Part shown: positions 34,509-45,700 of the stretch, one piece after another
How the letters are laid out: each line of letters opens with the position of its first letter
Numbering within the stretch: position 1 is the stretch's first letter
NCBI GenBank assembly: GCA_021202465.1
Contig: JAJQCZ010000025.1
Coordinates: 1-64,000, forward strand
Direction of reading: 5' to 3'
Origin: Lachnospiraceae bacterium
GTDB lineage: Bacteria > Bacillota > Clostridia > Lachnospirales > Lachnospiraceae
Length of the DNA: 64,000 nt
Program-made: the position numbers and the translations under genes
Notes under the pieces: model-generated
The model's input: only the letters and a program-made list of their open reading frames with translations
Told to the model about the DNA's origin: nothing
Databases searched by the model: none

Positions 34509-36352
34509 CGGTTCTCCCGGCCCCCTTTCAGAATTCCGTAACCAAAATGGTCGCAGCGCAGGCAACGTCCCGCCTCCTGGCGGGCCTCCTCCTCCGTCAT
34601 CCCCATTTCGATCTGTTCAAAATTGTTCCGGCGCTCACCGGTCCCGGCTTCCCGCAGATTGATGCGGCCACAGGGCTTCCGGTCCGCCAGGTTCGCCGGC
34701 GGAATCTCCACATCGCAGCCAATGCTGTGATGGAATCCCAGATACTCATCGATGTTGGCCGCCGTCACCTTCCCGGCGGCAATCGCCTGAATCACCGTAG
34801 CCGGTCCGGTGACACAGTCACCGCCGACAAACACCCCGGGGACGTCCCCCTCCAGGCTGTCATCCACAGCCTGCATGATGCCCTGCCGCACACTCAGGCC
34901 GAATTCTTCAAAATGCTGCGTCTCGATACCCTGGCCGATGGCGGTCACCACCAGATCACAGGGAATCCGCACCGGCTCCTGCGCGGCGGGCACAGGCCGC
35001 GGGCGTCCCTGGGCATCCATGGCGCCGCTGATCTGGGGCTGCACGATAACAGCCTCGACGCTCCCGTCTTCTCCTGTCTCCAGACGCACCGGCGCAGCCA
35101 GCGTCACCAGCTCGGCGCCCTCGGCGATCGCCCCCTCTACCTCCTCGGGCAGAGCCGTCATATCGCCGCGGCGGCGGCGGTAGGCCACCGTCACCTTCTT
35201 CGCACCCAGGCGGATGGCCGTGCGTGTGCAGTCCATGGCCACATTGCCCCCGCCGATGATGACAACACGCTTCCCTTCGAAATCCATGGGAATCTCCATG
35301 CCGACATTGCGCAGCATCTCCACGGCGGAGAGCACGGTATCCCTGCGGATGTTTTCACCGGCCTCAATGCCTGCCTCTTTATTCGTCTGCGCCCCGATGG
35401 CGATATATACGGCGTCAAAGCTGTCGTGCAGTTCGCGGATCGTGATATCCGAGCCCACCTTCACATTCCTGTGCACCCGGATCCCCGTGGAGAGAATCGC
35501 GTCAATGTCCTCCTGCAGCCGTTCCCGCGGGAAACGGTAGGGCGGGATCCCGTACCGGAGCATGCCGCCCAGGTGGGGCTTCTCCTCATAGAGATCCACC
35601 CGGTGTCCCATCAGAGCCAGATAATAGGCGGCAGAAAGACCGCTGGGGCCGCCTCCCACGATGGCCACCGCCCGGCCGGTCGCCGGCTGATTGGCGGGCA
35701 CCAGAACCGTATCGGCCCGGGCATGGTCCACCGCCATCCGCTTCAGCGCCCGGATGTTGACGGCGCTGTCGATCATATTCCGGCGGCAGCGGGCCTCACA
35801 GGGATGTTCGCAGACCAGGGCACAGGCCGTAGGAAAGGGATTGTCCTTGCGGATCAGGCGCACCGCATCGGCGTAGCGCCCCTCACCCACCAGAGCAATG
35901 TACCCCGGCACATCCACGCCCGCCGGACAGAGAGCCCGGCAGGGTACCGGCTGCGTGATACCGTAAGCGCACCGCCCGTTCCGGATATGGGAAAGATAAT
36001 CGTCGCGGCATCCCTTCAGACCGTTTAACACCATGCGCGCTGCATCGTAACCGATGGCACAATCCGCAGAGATCTCGATGGACTCCGCCGTGCTCCGGAT
36101 CAGTTCCAGTGTCTCCTCCGTCCCCCGTCCTTCCAGCACATCTGTCATCAGCCGCTGCAGCTGCCCCAGACCTACCCGGCAGGGGACACATTTGCCGCAG
36201 GACTGCGCGTGGCAGAGGCGCAGAAAGGAGATCTGCATATCCACCGGGCAGAGTCCGGGGGGACTGGCCGTGATATGGCGCTCCAGATCCAGGTACAGCT
36301 GCTCGATCGTAAGCTGCGCCTCATCCGGCGTGGATATCCGCAATCTGCTCAT
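34502..36352 (-). CDS. GltD-like NAD(P)/FAD oxidoreductase with NuoF-type Fe-S domain
   Basis: 616 residues from MSRLRIS, with GGAGGG eight bases upstream. Residues about 30-120 form the C-terminal 4Fe-4S module normally found in NuoF/HydB (SCGKCVPCRVGLGQL). Then comes a glutamate-synthase small-subunit body: an Fe-S helical domain (PCRALCPAGVDVPGY, CALVCEHPCEARCRR), a FAD site (VAIVGGGPSGLSAAYYLA) and an NAD(P) site (RVVIIGGGNVAMDCTRTA), with GIPPYRFPRE between, and a final CLRCDHFGYG. No FMN-binding NuoF core is present. It most likely passes electrons between NAD(P)H and the hydrogenase translated with it; HydDB's A2 (glutamate synthase-linked) class is the closest description I know. Confidence 0.85.
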   Translation of the reverse strand: MSRLRISTPDEAQLTIEQLYLDLERHITASPPGLCPVDMQISFLRLCHAQSCGKCVPCRVGLGQLQRLMTDVLEGRGTEETLELIRSTAESIEISADCAIGYDAARMVLNGLKGCRDDYLSHIRNGRCAYGITQPVPCRALCPAGVDVPGYIALVGEGRYADAVRLIRKDNPFPTACALVCEHPCEARCRRNMIDSAVNIRALKRMAVDHARADTVLVPANQPATGRAVAIVGGGPSGLSAAYYLALMGHRVDLYEEKPHLGGMLRYGIPPYRFPRERLQEDIDAILSTGIRVHRNVKVGSDITIRELHDSFDAVYIAIGAQTNKEAGIEAGENIRRDTVLSAVEMLRNVGMEIPMDFEGKRVVIIGGGNVAMDCTRTAIRLGAKKVTVAYRRRRGDMTALPEEVEGAIAEGAELVTLAAPVRLETGEDGSVEAVIVQPQISGAMDAQGRPRPVPAAQEPVRIPCDLVVTAIGQGIETQHFEEFGLSVRQGIMQAVDDSLEGDVPGVFVGGDCVTGPATVIQAIAAGKVTAANIDEYLGFHHSIGCDVEIPPANLADRKPCGRINLREAGTGERRNNFEQIEMGMTEEEARQEAGRCLRCDHFGYGILKGGRENRW

Positions 36353-36404
36353 ACCGTCTTCCCTCCCCTGTAAGCACACCCTTCTTTACGTGTGCCTTGT
36401 TCAC

Positions 36405-36429
36405 TGAACGACAAAATATTTGTCGTTCA
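36405..36429. promoter_or_regulatory. Perfect 11+3+11 palindrome over the start of the hydrogenase operon
   Basis: Inverted repeat TGAACGACAAA / TTTGTCGTTCA, with a three-base centre. It begins four bases after the -10 and covers the expected start site, which is the usual place of a repressor operator. It does not fit the Rex consensus (TTGTTAA..TTAACAA). The length and dyad are in the range of TetR-type operators; the regulator is not in view. Confidence 0.75.
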
Positions 36430-36433
36430 CTAT

Positions 36434-36462
36434 AGTATAAGAGGATTGCCCTCAATTGTCAA
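36434..36462 (-). promoter_or_regulatory. Promoter of the GltD-like/HydA operon
   Basis: Minus strand -35 TTGACA (36457-36462, perfect), 17-nt spacer, -10 TATACT (36434-36439). The leader to the ATG at 36352 is about 75 nt. Confidence 0.85.
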
Positions 36463-36548
36463 AACGAATCGCGTCAAAATGAACACTTCCGTCGCCTTTC
36501 CAGCTGCCGACGCTGCGCGGGAAATGGCCTGATGCGCCCGCTGCCGCC

Positions 36549-36584
36549 AAAAAAACAGGCCGGCAGATTTACCTGTCAGCCTGT
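36549..36584 (-). terminator. Intrinsic terminator of gdhA
   Basis: Stem ACAGGC-G-CAG with CTG-C-GCCTGT and a seven-T run on the minus strand, about 70 bp after the gdhA stop. It separates gdhA from the hydrogenase promoter. Confidence 0.82.
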
Positions 36585-36653
36585 CTGAAATCTCTTTCTC
36601 TGTATATTCCCGCCGGGCGCTTTATCTTACGCTCCGGCCCGGAAGCGGTTTAT

Positions 36654-38577
<1,924 letters not shown>

Positions 38578-39594
38578 ATGAGCGATAGATTGAACGCGAT
38601 CTGCCGCGAGGCCGCCGGGAAGCTGCAGAGGGCAGCAAACCGGCAGGAGCTGGCGGAAGCGAGAAGAGAGATACTGGGGAAACACGGCGCTCTGGCACAG
38701 CAGATGCGGGCGCTTCGTGAACTGCCGGAGGAAGAACGGGCCGCCTTCGGCGCCCGCGTCAACCGGGAAAAGCGGCTTCTGGAGGAGTCCTTCGCCTGCC
38801 GGGAGGCGGAGATGGAGGAGGCGGAGCTGACCGCGCGTCTCGCGGCGGAGACCATCGATGTGACGCTGCCGGCGGCAAAGATCCAGGACGGACACCGCCA
38901 CCCGATTACCCGGATCATGGAAGAGATTCAGAATCTCTTCATCGGCATGGGCTATGAAGTCGTGGAGGGTCCGGAGGTGGAGTATGACTATTACAATTTC
39001 GAGGCGTTAAACATCCCCGACGATCACCCTCTGCGGGAGGAACAGGACACATTTATCATCAACCCGAATATCCTGCTGCGCACGCAGACGACGCCGGTGG
39101 AGATTCGCGTCATGGAGCGGCAGCGGCCGCCGATCTGCGCCATCGCCTCGGGCCGGGTCTTCCGCGCGCAGGAAGCCGGCGCCACTTCCTCACCGAATTT
39201 TCATCAGATCGAGGGACTGGTCATCGATAAGAACATCACCTTTTCCGATTTGAAGGGGACGATGGCTGTCTTTGCCCGGAATATGCTCGGCTCCACCCGC
39301 GTGAAATTCCGCCCCTACAAATACCCCTACAATGAACCCAGCGCCAAGATGGATGTAGCCTGCTTCCACTGCGGCGGCCGGGGCTGCCCGGTCTGCGGCG
39401 GCGAGGGCTGGGTCGAGATTCTCGGCTGCGGCATGATTCATCCCAAGGTGCTAAGCATGAGCGGCATCGATCCGGATATCTACTCCGGCTTCGGATTTGG
39501 TCTGGACGTAGAGCAGATCGCCATGCTGAAATGGGGCATCGACGATATGCGGCTGCTGTATGAAAATGACGAGAGCTTTCTGGCACAGTTCTGA
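38578..39594 (+). CDS. pheS: Phenylalanyl-tRNA synthetase alpha subunit
   Basis: 338 residues, read from MSDRLNAIC because AGGAGGAG lies immediately upstream; the open frame extends left without such a signal. PheS carries the class II catalytic core of the alpha2-beta2 enzyme. Seen: the N-terminal coiled coil (about 1-90), motif 1 region (HPITRIMEEIQNLFIGMGYE), motif 2 FRAQEAGATSSPNFHQIEG, and motif 3 (SGFGFGLDVEQIAMLKWG). The insertion ACFHCGGRGCPVCGG, four cysteines in two pairs, fits the metal knuckle seen in many Firmicutes PheS. It is 11 bp before pheT. Confidence 0.95.
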   Translation: MSDRLNAICREAAGKLQRAANRQELAEARREILGKHGALAQQMRALRELPEEERAAFGARVNREKRLLEESFACREAEMEEAELTARLAAETIDVTLPAAKIQDGHRHPITRIMEEIQNLFIGMGYEVVEGPEVEYDYYNFEALNIPDDHPLREEQDTFIINPNILLRTQTTPVEIRVMERQRPPICAIASGRVFRAQEAGATSSPNFHQIEGLVIDKNITFSDLKGTMAVFARNMLGSTRVKFRPYKYPYNEPSAKMDVACFHCGGRGCPVCGGEGWVEILGCGMIHPKVLSMSGIDPDIYSGFGFGLDVEQIAMLKWGIDDMRLLYENDESFLAQF

Positions 39595-39605
39595 GGGGAG
39601 AAACC

Positions 39606-42026
39606 ATGAAGATTACATTATCCTGGATAAAATCATATGTTCCGGATCTGGCGGTTTCAGCGCAGGAATTCGCGGATACCATGACCATGTCGGGAACGAA
39701 GGTCACGGGCTGGGAGCGTACAGACCGGAACCTGGAGAAAATTGTTATAGGACGCGTCCTTTCCTGTGAAAAACACCCGGCCGCAGAGAACCTGACGGTC
39801 TGCCGCGTAGACACCGGAAATGGTGAGATTCAGTGTGTCACAGCCGCCGCCAACCTGGAACCGGAGGATCTGGTTCCCGTCGCCCTGGAGGGCGGCAAGG
39901 TCGTCCGGCTTCACGGCAGTGATACAGACAGCGCGGACGGGGTCCGTATCTGCCGGGAAACGATCCGCGGCGTAGAATCTCAGGGTGTGCTCTGCTCGGT
40001 GGAGGAACTGGGATTTACCCGGGAAGCCGTGACGGACACACCGGCCTACGCCGTCTATGTCTTCAGTGAGGAGGCGCCGGTTGGCGCGGACGCGGTGAAG
40101 GCGCTGGGTCTCTCCGACGTCATCTTTACCTTCGAACCGGCGCCGGCCCGCAAGGACTGCTTCCGCGTGGTGGGCATGGCCCGGGAGGTGGCCGCCGTTT
40201 TCGGGCTGGATTTCCGGGCGCCTGACGTGAAGATCGCCGCCGGGGAGGGCAACGTGGAAGATTACCTGACCGTACGGGTGCGGGACGGCGTCCTGTGTCC
40301 CCGCTATTGTGCGCGGGTCATTCGGAATGTGAAGCTGGCTCCCTCTCCCCGATGGATGCAGCAGCGTCTCGTCTCCTGCGGCATCCGCCCGGTCAACAAC
40401 CTGGTGGACATCACCAACTATGTGATGGAGGAGCTCGGGCAGCCCATCCTGGCCTTCGATCTGGAAAGTCTGGCAGGACATACGCTGACTCTGGAGCGCG
40501 CGGAGGACGGTCATCAGTTCCGTACGCTCGACGGCCAGCTGCGCAATGTCGACGCGCAGACGCTGATGCTCTGCGATGCCAGACGCGCCATCGGCATCGC
40601 CGGTCTCATGGGCGGAAACAGCACCAAGGTCTCTGCGAGCGGACGGGACATCGTCCTCGAGGCGGCCTGCTTCGACGGTGCCTACATCCGCCGCATGTCC
40701 CGAAAACTGAATCTGACCACGGAGATCTCCACCCGTTATGCCCGGGGGCTGGATGCCAATTACGCCGAAGAGGGTCTGAACCGGGCCTGCCAGCTCCTGG
40801 AAGAGCTGGCGGACGCTCAGGTGGTGGGCGGCATGATCGACGAGTGCTCCACCGTCGTAGGCAGCAAACGGATCGAGTTCCATCCGCAGTGGATCAACCA
40901 CCATCTGGGAACGCAGATTCCTGAAGAAGAAATGATCGCCTGCCTCAAACGGCTGGGCTTTGAATACGATCAGGAAAACGGAGACATGATCACACCGCCG
41001 GACCGCCAGGACGTGGATACGGAGGCGGAGCTCGCCGGAGAGATTGCCCGGCTCTACGGCTATGACCGGATCCCCATGACCATCCCGCGTGTGGAGACCA
41101 CCCGCGGCAGCTTCCCGCAGAAGATGCAGATCGAGAACATCGCCCGGAATCTGGCGGAGTTCCACGGTTACAGCCAGATCATGACCTACTCCTTCAACGA
41201 CCCGGCGGTCTTCGACCGGCTGCGCCTGGCGCAGAACGCACCGGAGCGGAGAACGATCCGCATCAGAAATCCACTCAATGAAGAAAACAGCATCCTACGC
41301 ACGACCTCCGTAGGAAACATGCTGGAGACATTGGCTCTCAACGCCCGGCGCAGGCACCGTCATGTGCGTTTCTATGAGCTGGCCAATATCTACCTGACCC
41401 GGGATCTGGAGAAAAACGAACTGCCGGATGAACGGATGCAGTTCACGCTGGGGGCCTACGGCCGGGACGATTTCTTTGATTTGAAAGGAATCGTGGAAGA
41501 ATTCCTGCGACGGACCGGACTGCGAAAGGCACTGGTCTGCGATCCCCACGCCGGAAAGCCTTTCCTGCATCCCGGACGGCAGGCCGCTCTGCTCTATGAC
41601 GGCTGCGTCATCGGCTATCTGGGAGAGGTGCATCCCCAGGTCGCGGAGAGCTACGGGATTCCGGCACGCGTCACCCTGGCGGTGCTCGATATGCCGGAGA
41701 TCGTAAAGAGAGCGAATTTTACGCTGCATTGCAGGGGTCTCAACCGTCACGCCCGTGTGGTGTGGGATCTGAGTCTTCAGGTGGAAGACAGCCGCCCGGC
41801 CGGGGCGGTGGAAACCTCCCTGCGCAGCGCGGCCGGACCGTGGCTGGAGAAATGCGAGCTGGAGGAGGTCTATGAGGGCGCCCCGCTTCCGGCAGGAAGC
41901 AAATCCCTGACCTACCACCTTCGGTTCCAGGCGGATGACCGCGATCTCTCCGGGAAGGAAGTCGGAGAACAGCTGCAGAAGATCACCGCGGCCCTGGAGC
42001 GGGAAGGGATCCGGGTGAGAGGATAG
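39606..42026 (+). CDS. pheT: Phenylalanyl-tRNA synthetase beta subunit
   Basis: 806 residues. PheT binds tRNA and carries the B3/4 editing domain that removes Tyr-tRNA(Phe). Order: EMAP-type tRNA-binding domain (about 40-150; VIGRVLSCEKHPAAENL), B1/B3-4 (about 210-380; SCGIRPVNNLVDITNYVMEE), B5 (about 405-475), the catalytic-like core (about 480-690) and a C-terminal ferredoxin-fold anticodon domain (about 710-806; HARVVWDLSLQVEDS). GGGGAGAAACC precedes the ATG. Confidence 0.96.
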   Translation: MKITLSWIKSYVPDLAVSAQEFADTMTMSGTKVTGWERTDRNLEKIVIGRVLSCEKHPAAENLTVCRVDTGNGEIQCVTAAANLEPEDLVPVALEGGKVVRLHGSDTDSADGVRICRETIRGVESQGVLCSVEELGFTREAVTDTPAYAVYVFSEEAPVGADAVKALGLSDVIFTFEPAPARKDCFRVVGMAREVAAVFGLDFRAPDVKIAAGEGNVEDYLTVRVRDGVLCPRYCARVIRNVKLAPSPRWMQQRLVSCGIRPVNNLVDITNYVMEELGQPILAFDLESLAGHTLTLERAEDGHQFRTLDGQLRNVDAQTLMLCDARRAIGIAGLMGGNSTKVSASGRDIVLEAACFDGAYIRRMSRKLNLTTEISTRYARGLDANYAEEGLNRACQLLEELADAQVVGGMIDECSTVVGSKRIEFHPQWINHHLGTQIPEEEMIACLKRLGFEYDQENGDMITPPDRQDVDTEAELAGEIARLYGYDRIPMTIPRVETTRGSFPQKMQIENIARNLAEFHGYSQIMTYSFNDPAVFDRLRLAQNAPERRTIRIRNPLNEENSILRTTSVGNMLETLALNARRRHRHVRFYELANIYLTRDLEKNELPDERMQFTLGAYGRDDFFDLKGIVEEFLRRTGLRKALVCDPHAGKPFLHPGRQAALLYDGCVIGYLGEVHPQVAESYGIPARVTLAVLDMPEIVKRANFTLHCRGLNRHARVVWDLSLQVEDSRPAGAVETSLRSAAGPWLEKCELEEVYEGAPLPAGSKSLTYHLRFQADDRDLSGKEVGEQLQKITAALEREGIRVRG

Positions 42027-42113
42027 AACCATAGAACCGATTTCTACAAAACAGGGACTTTTTATCATCGCGGTTTGTGCCGTCACCCGAAGGACGGCAG
42101 AAGGGAGATTTCC

Positions 42114-42593
42114 ATGTCAGAGAGAAGGAAGAAAAGAGTCAAAGATTCCATGGCGGAACAGTCCTACCTGCTGAGTCCCCGCTGCCTGAATGCATCAGGC
42201 TATCTGTTCGGCGGCCAGCTCCTGTCATGGATTGATGAGCTGGCCGGCGTCGTGTCACGACGCCATGCGGAGATGAATGTCGTAACCGTCGCCGTAGACA
42301 ACATGTATTTCCGGGCGGGTGCCAAACTGGGCGACACCGTTGTCCTTATCGGCCGCCTGACACATGTGGGACGTTCTTCCATGGAAGTGCGCATTGACTC
42401 TTACCGGGAAGCCATCGACGGCACCCGGGAAATGATCAACCGCGCCTATTTTGTCATGGTCGGCACCGATGAGAACCGCGTCCCCGCCCAGGTCCCGGAT
42501 CTGATCGTCGAAGGCGTCACCCAGCAGATCGAATGGGAGGCTGGCGAAAGGCGGGCGAAGCTGCGGCGGGAACGGCAGGAGGAGGGGTATTAA
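42114..42593 (+). CDS. Hotdog-fold acyl-CoA thioesterase
   Basis: 159 residues from MSERRKKR, with AAGGGAG upstream. The hotdog ACOT-type domain covers almost the whole chain: NASGYLFGGQLLSWIDELAG with the conserved Asp/Glu of the active site, VTVAVDNMYFRAGAKLGDTV, and the partner strand VEVRID-like SSMEVRIDSYRE. Such enzymes release CoA from acyl-CoA and may balance the acyl-CoA pool; the substrate cannot be told. It lies 87 bp after pheT. Confidence 0.9.
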   Translation: MSERRKKRVKDSMAEQSYLLSPRCLNASGYLFGGQLLSWIDELAGVVSRRHAEMNVVTVAVDNMYFRAGAKLGDTVVLIGRLTHVGRSSMEVRIDSYREAIDGTREMINRAYFVMVGTDENRVPAQVPDLIVEGVTQQIEWEAGERRAKLRRERQEEGY

Positions 42594-42616
42594 GGCTGTC
42601 TTTCCAGGCAATTCTC

Positions 42617-42663
42617 ATAACGGCAACAGGCCGGGCGACATGCGCCCGGCCTGTTGCCGTTAT
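42617..42663. terminator. Perfect 21-bp hairpin between converging genes
   Basis: Two 21-base arms (beginning ATAACGGCAACAGG and ending CCTGTTGCCGTTAT) around five loop bases. It lies between the thioesterase (plus) and SNF2 (minus) stops and probably ends both transcripts, although only short T stretches follow. Confidence 0.75.
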
Positions 42664-42702
42664 TCATTCTTCATTGGTCACTGTATTTCTTTCATCTGTC
42701 TT

Positions 42703-45700
42703 CTACCCAAACAGCTCCATCAGCGCCTCCCGGTTCAGCGTGAAGTCGGCCACGCCCTCGCCCTCCACCACGGAGTCAGCCAGGGCGGCTTTCTTCTCCT
42801 GCAGCTTCACGATCTTCTCCTCAATCGTGTCCTTCGTCACCAGCTTCATGACATTGACGACGTGCTCCTGCCCGATGCGGTGCGCCCGGTCGGTAGCCTG
42901 GTTCTGCGCGGCCACGTTCCACCAGGGATCCACATGGATAACCATATCGGCGGCGGTCAGGTTGAGGCCGGTGCCGCCGGCTTTCAGGGAAATGAAGAAG
43001 ACGGGGATCTCCCCCTGCTGGAATTCCTCCACCATGCTCCGGCGGGCCAGCTTGCTGTCCTTCCCGGAGAGATAGAGATACGACATGCCCAGCTGCTCCC
43101 AGTAGCGGATGAGAAGCTCCAGCATTCCGGTAAACTGTGAAAACACCAGCACCCGGTGCCCCCCTTCCGCGGCGCTCCGCAGCAGCTCCAGGCAGGCGGA
43201 CACCTTGCCGGAGCTGTCCAGATAGTTCTCGAAGCACAGCCGCGGTGAGCAGCAGATTTGCCGCAGCCGGGTCAGCTCTGCCAGAATCTGCAGACGGTTC
43301 TCGCGAATCTCCGCCTCACTCTTGCGCAGAACATCCTGCCGCAGCCGTTCCATACTGGCGCGGTAGATGCGCTCCTGCTCCGGCACCATACGGACATAGA
43401 TGACTTCCTCCAGCTTGTCCGGCAGATCCTTCAGCACATCCCCTTTCTTGCGCCGCAGAAGGAACGGCGTCACCATGCGCTGCAGCCGCTGCACGGCCAC
43501 CTGATCGGAGGATTTGACGATGGCCGCCTCAAATTCATCCCGGAATTTCTTATAGGAAAAGAGGTAACCGGGCATGAGGAAATCGAAAATGCTCCACAGG
43601 TCACTGAGCCGGTTCTCGATCGGCGTCCCCGTCAGGGCAAAGCGGTGCGCCGCCCGGATCTTCTTGGCTGATTTCGCCGCCTGCGTCCCGGCGTTCTTGA
43701 TATACTGCGCCTCATCCAGGACGCAGCAGTCGAAGGAAAGCTCCTTATACTCCCTCACATCCCTTTTCAGGAGATCATAGGACGTGATATTCACTGCAAA
43801 TTCCCCGACCCGCTGCATCTGCTCCTTCCGCTCCTCCGCGTTTCCGGCGATGACCTGCACCGTCAGGGAGGGCGCAAAGCGCTGCACCTCGCTTTCCCAG
43901 TTATAGACCAGGGACGCAGGCGCCACGATCAGGGAAGGCTTCTGTTCTCCCGTCTCTGCATGGGAGAGAAGCAGCGCGATCACCTGAATGGTCTTACCCA
44001 GCCCCATATCATCCGCCAGGATCCCGCCGAAACCGTATTCACAGAGTGTGCTGAGCCACTGATAACCCTGCACCTGATAAGCGCGCAGCTCTGCCTGCAG
44101 CGTCTCCGGCACCTCATACTCGCTGTCGGAAAAATGCCGTATACTGCGGATCATCCGCCGGTAATCCGGCGTCTTGCGCACCCGCACCTCCCCGGCCTCT
44201 CCGAGAACATTTTCCAGATACAGAGCGCGGTACTTCTCCAGCTCCACATGCCCGGCCTGCAGCTCCTCTCCGTCCAGATCCAGACCGTCAGCCAGCTCCG
44301 AGAGGGCGCCGATGCCGCCCTCCTCCAGTCGCAGGAAATCGCCGTTCTTGAGGCGGAAATATTTCTTCCTCCGGCGGTAGCCGTCAAGGATCCCGGCAAT
44401 CTCCGCCGGATCCATCCCCTCCACCTGCACATCCAGATCCAGAAAATCTCCGGCAAAGCCGATGCCCATGGTGACCCGGGGCGAAGGCTGGATGCGCAAT
44501 TTGCGAATAGACTCATCGATAAAGAGCTCTGCCAGACCTCCAAGCTCTGTCAGGCCATCCTCCAGCAGACGGCACAGCGACTCCTCCCCCCGGGCCGTCA
44601 GGCGGTTACCCGCAGGCGCCTGTACGTGTTCATTTTCTGCCTGAACATCCGCATCCAGATCGCGCACCGGCGTCCCGTACCAGTCACCCTCCGCCTCCGC
44701 AGAAGATTCCGGAACTGTCTCCTCATCCAGGTCGCGCACCGGGAGTCCCTCCTCCCACAGAGAACTCCTGCCGGCGCGCCGCGTCTTCCCCAAAGCAGCT
44801 TCCTCCGCATCCGGAAAATATTTCTGAAGTGCGTTCCGTACCTGCATCTCCCGTTCCAGGCTCCGGAAGACTCCTCCCGGAGCCGATTCTGTCAGCAGAT
44901 CGTACTCCTCGGCGTCGTAGCGCACCCTCGCCGCCGCCCTCACCACCAGATCCTCCGGCATTTCCAGATAGATCGAGAATTCCGGTTCCGCCGGAGCGTA
45001 ATCCTCCAGATTCAGATCGCCGCTTTTCACCTTGACAAAAGGCTGCAGCGCAGGCAGGACACTTCCGCAGAAGCTGCCGTAGTCCTCCTGGCTCAGGAAC
45101 AAAGGTGTCCGGCTGTAACGATGTCCGCTCCCCCGGCGAACCGTCCGCCAGACCGGCAGCACCTGCTCTGCGAATTCCGGGGTACAGCGCCAGAACTTCT
45201 TTTTCTTCTTTACAAAAGTATCATGACTCCCCGTGTATATTTCCATCTCTTCCGTGTCAATCTCCGCGCCGCCCGGTGTCTCCTTCAGTGTCAGCGTCAG
45301 CGGCGGGTTGCCGTCATTCACCGGCATATCCTGTTCATCCAGGCGAATCGTTCCGCCCAGATAGTGATTTAAAAAGCCCTCCAGAGAATCCTGGCGCAGG
45401 AGAAGATAACGAAAATTCGCGGAATTCTCATAATAAGAATCCTGATAATCCGGATATCGGGCGGCTACCGCATTTTCCAGCAGAGCGAAAAGCTCCCGCC
45501 CTTCCTCCGTGAAAGCCGAAAGATCATGAACGAATTCCAGTCCCGCGCCGTAGCGGACCTGCCGCATTTCCTCAACGTCGCGCACCAGCTTCACCAGGTT
45601 CTTGACCACATACATTCTCTTCGAACCAATACGGCACTCCAGAAGCAGACCGTTGCGGTCCGTCTGAAAGAAACATTCCAGATTGATCTCCCCGTCCGGG

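Noticed and set aside
31313-36028. Long plus-strand frames opposite the hydrogenase genes
   Set aside because: The minus-strand products have complete Fe-S and H-cluster motifs; the opposite frames show none and are shadows of GC-rich codons.
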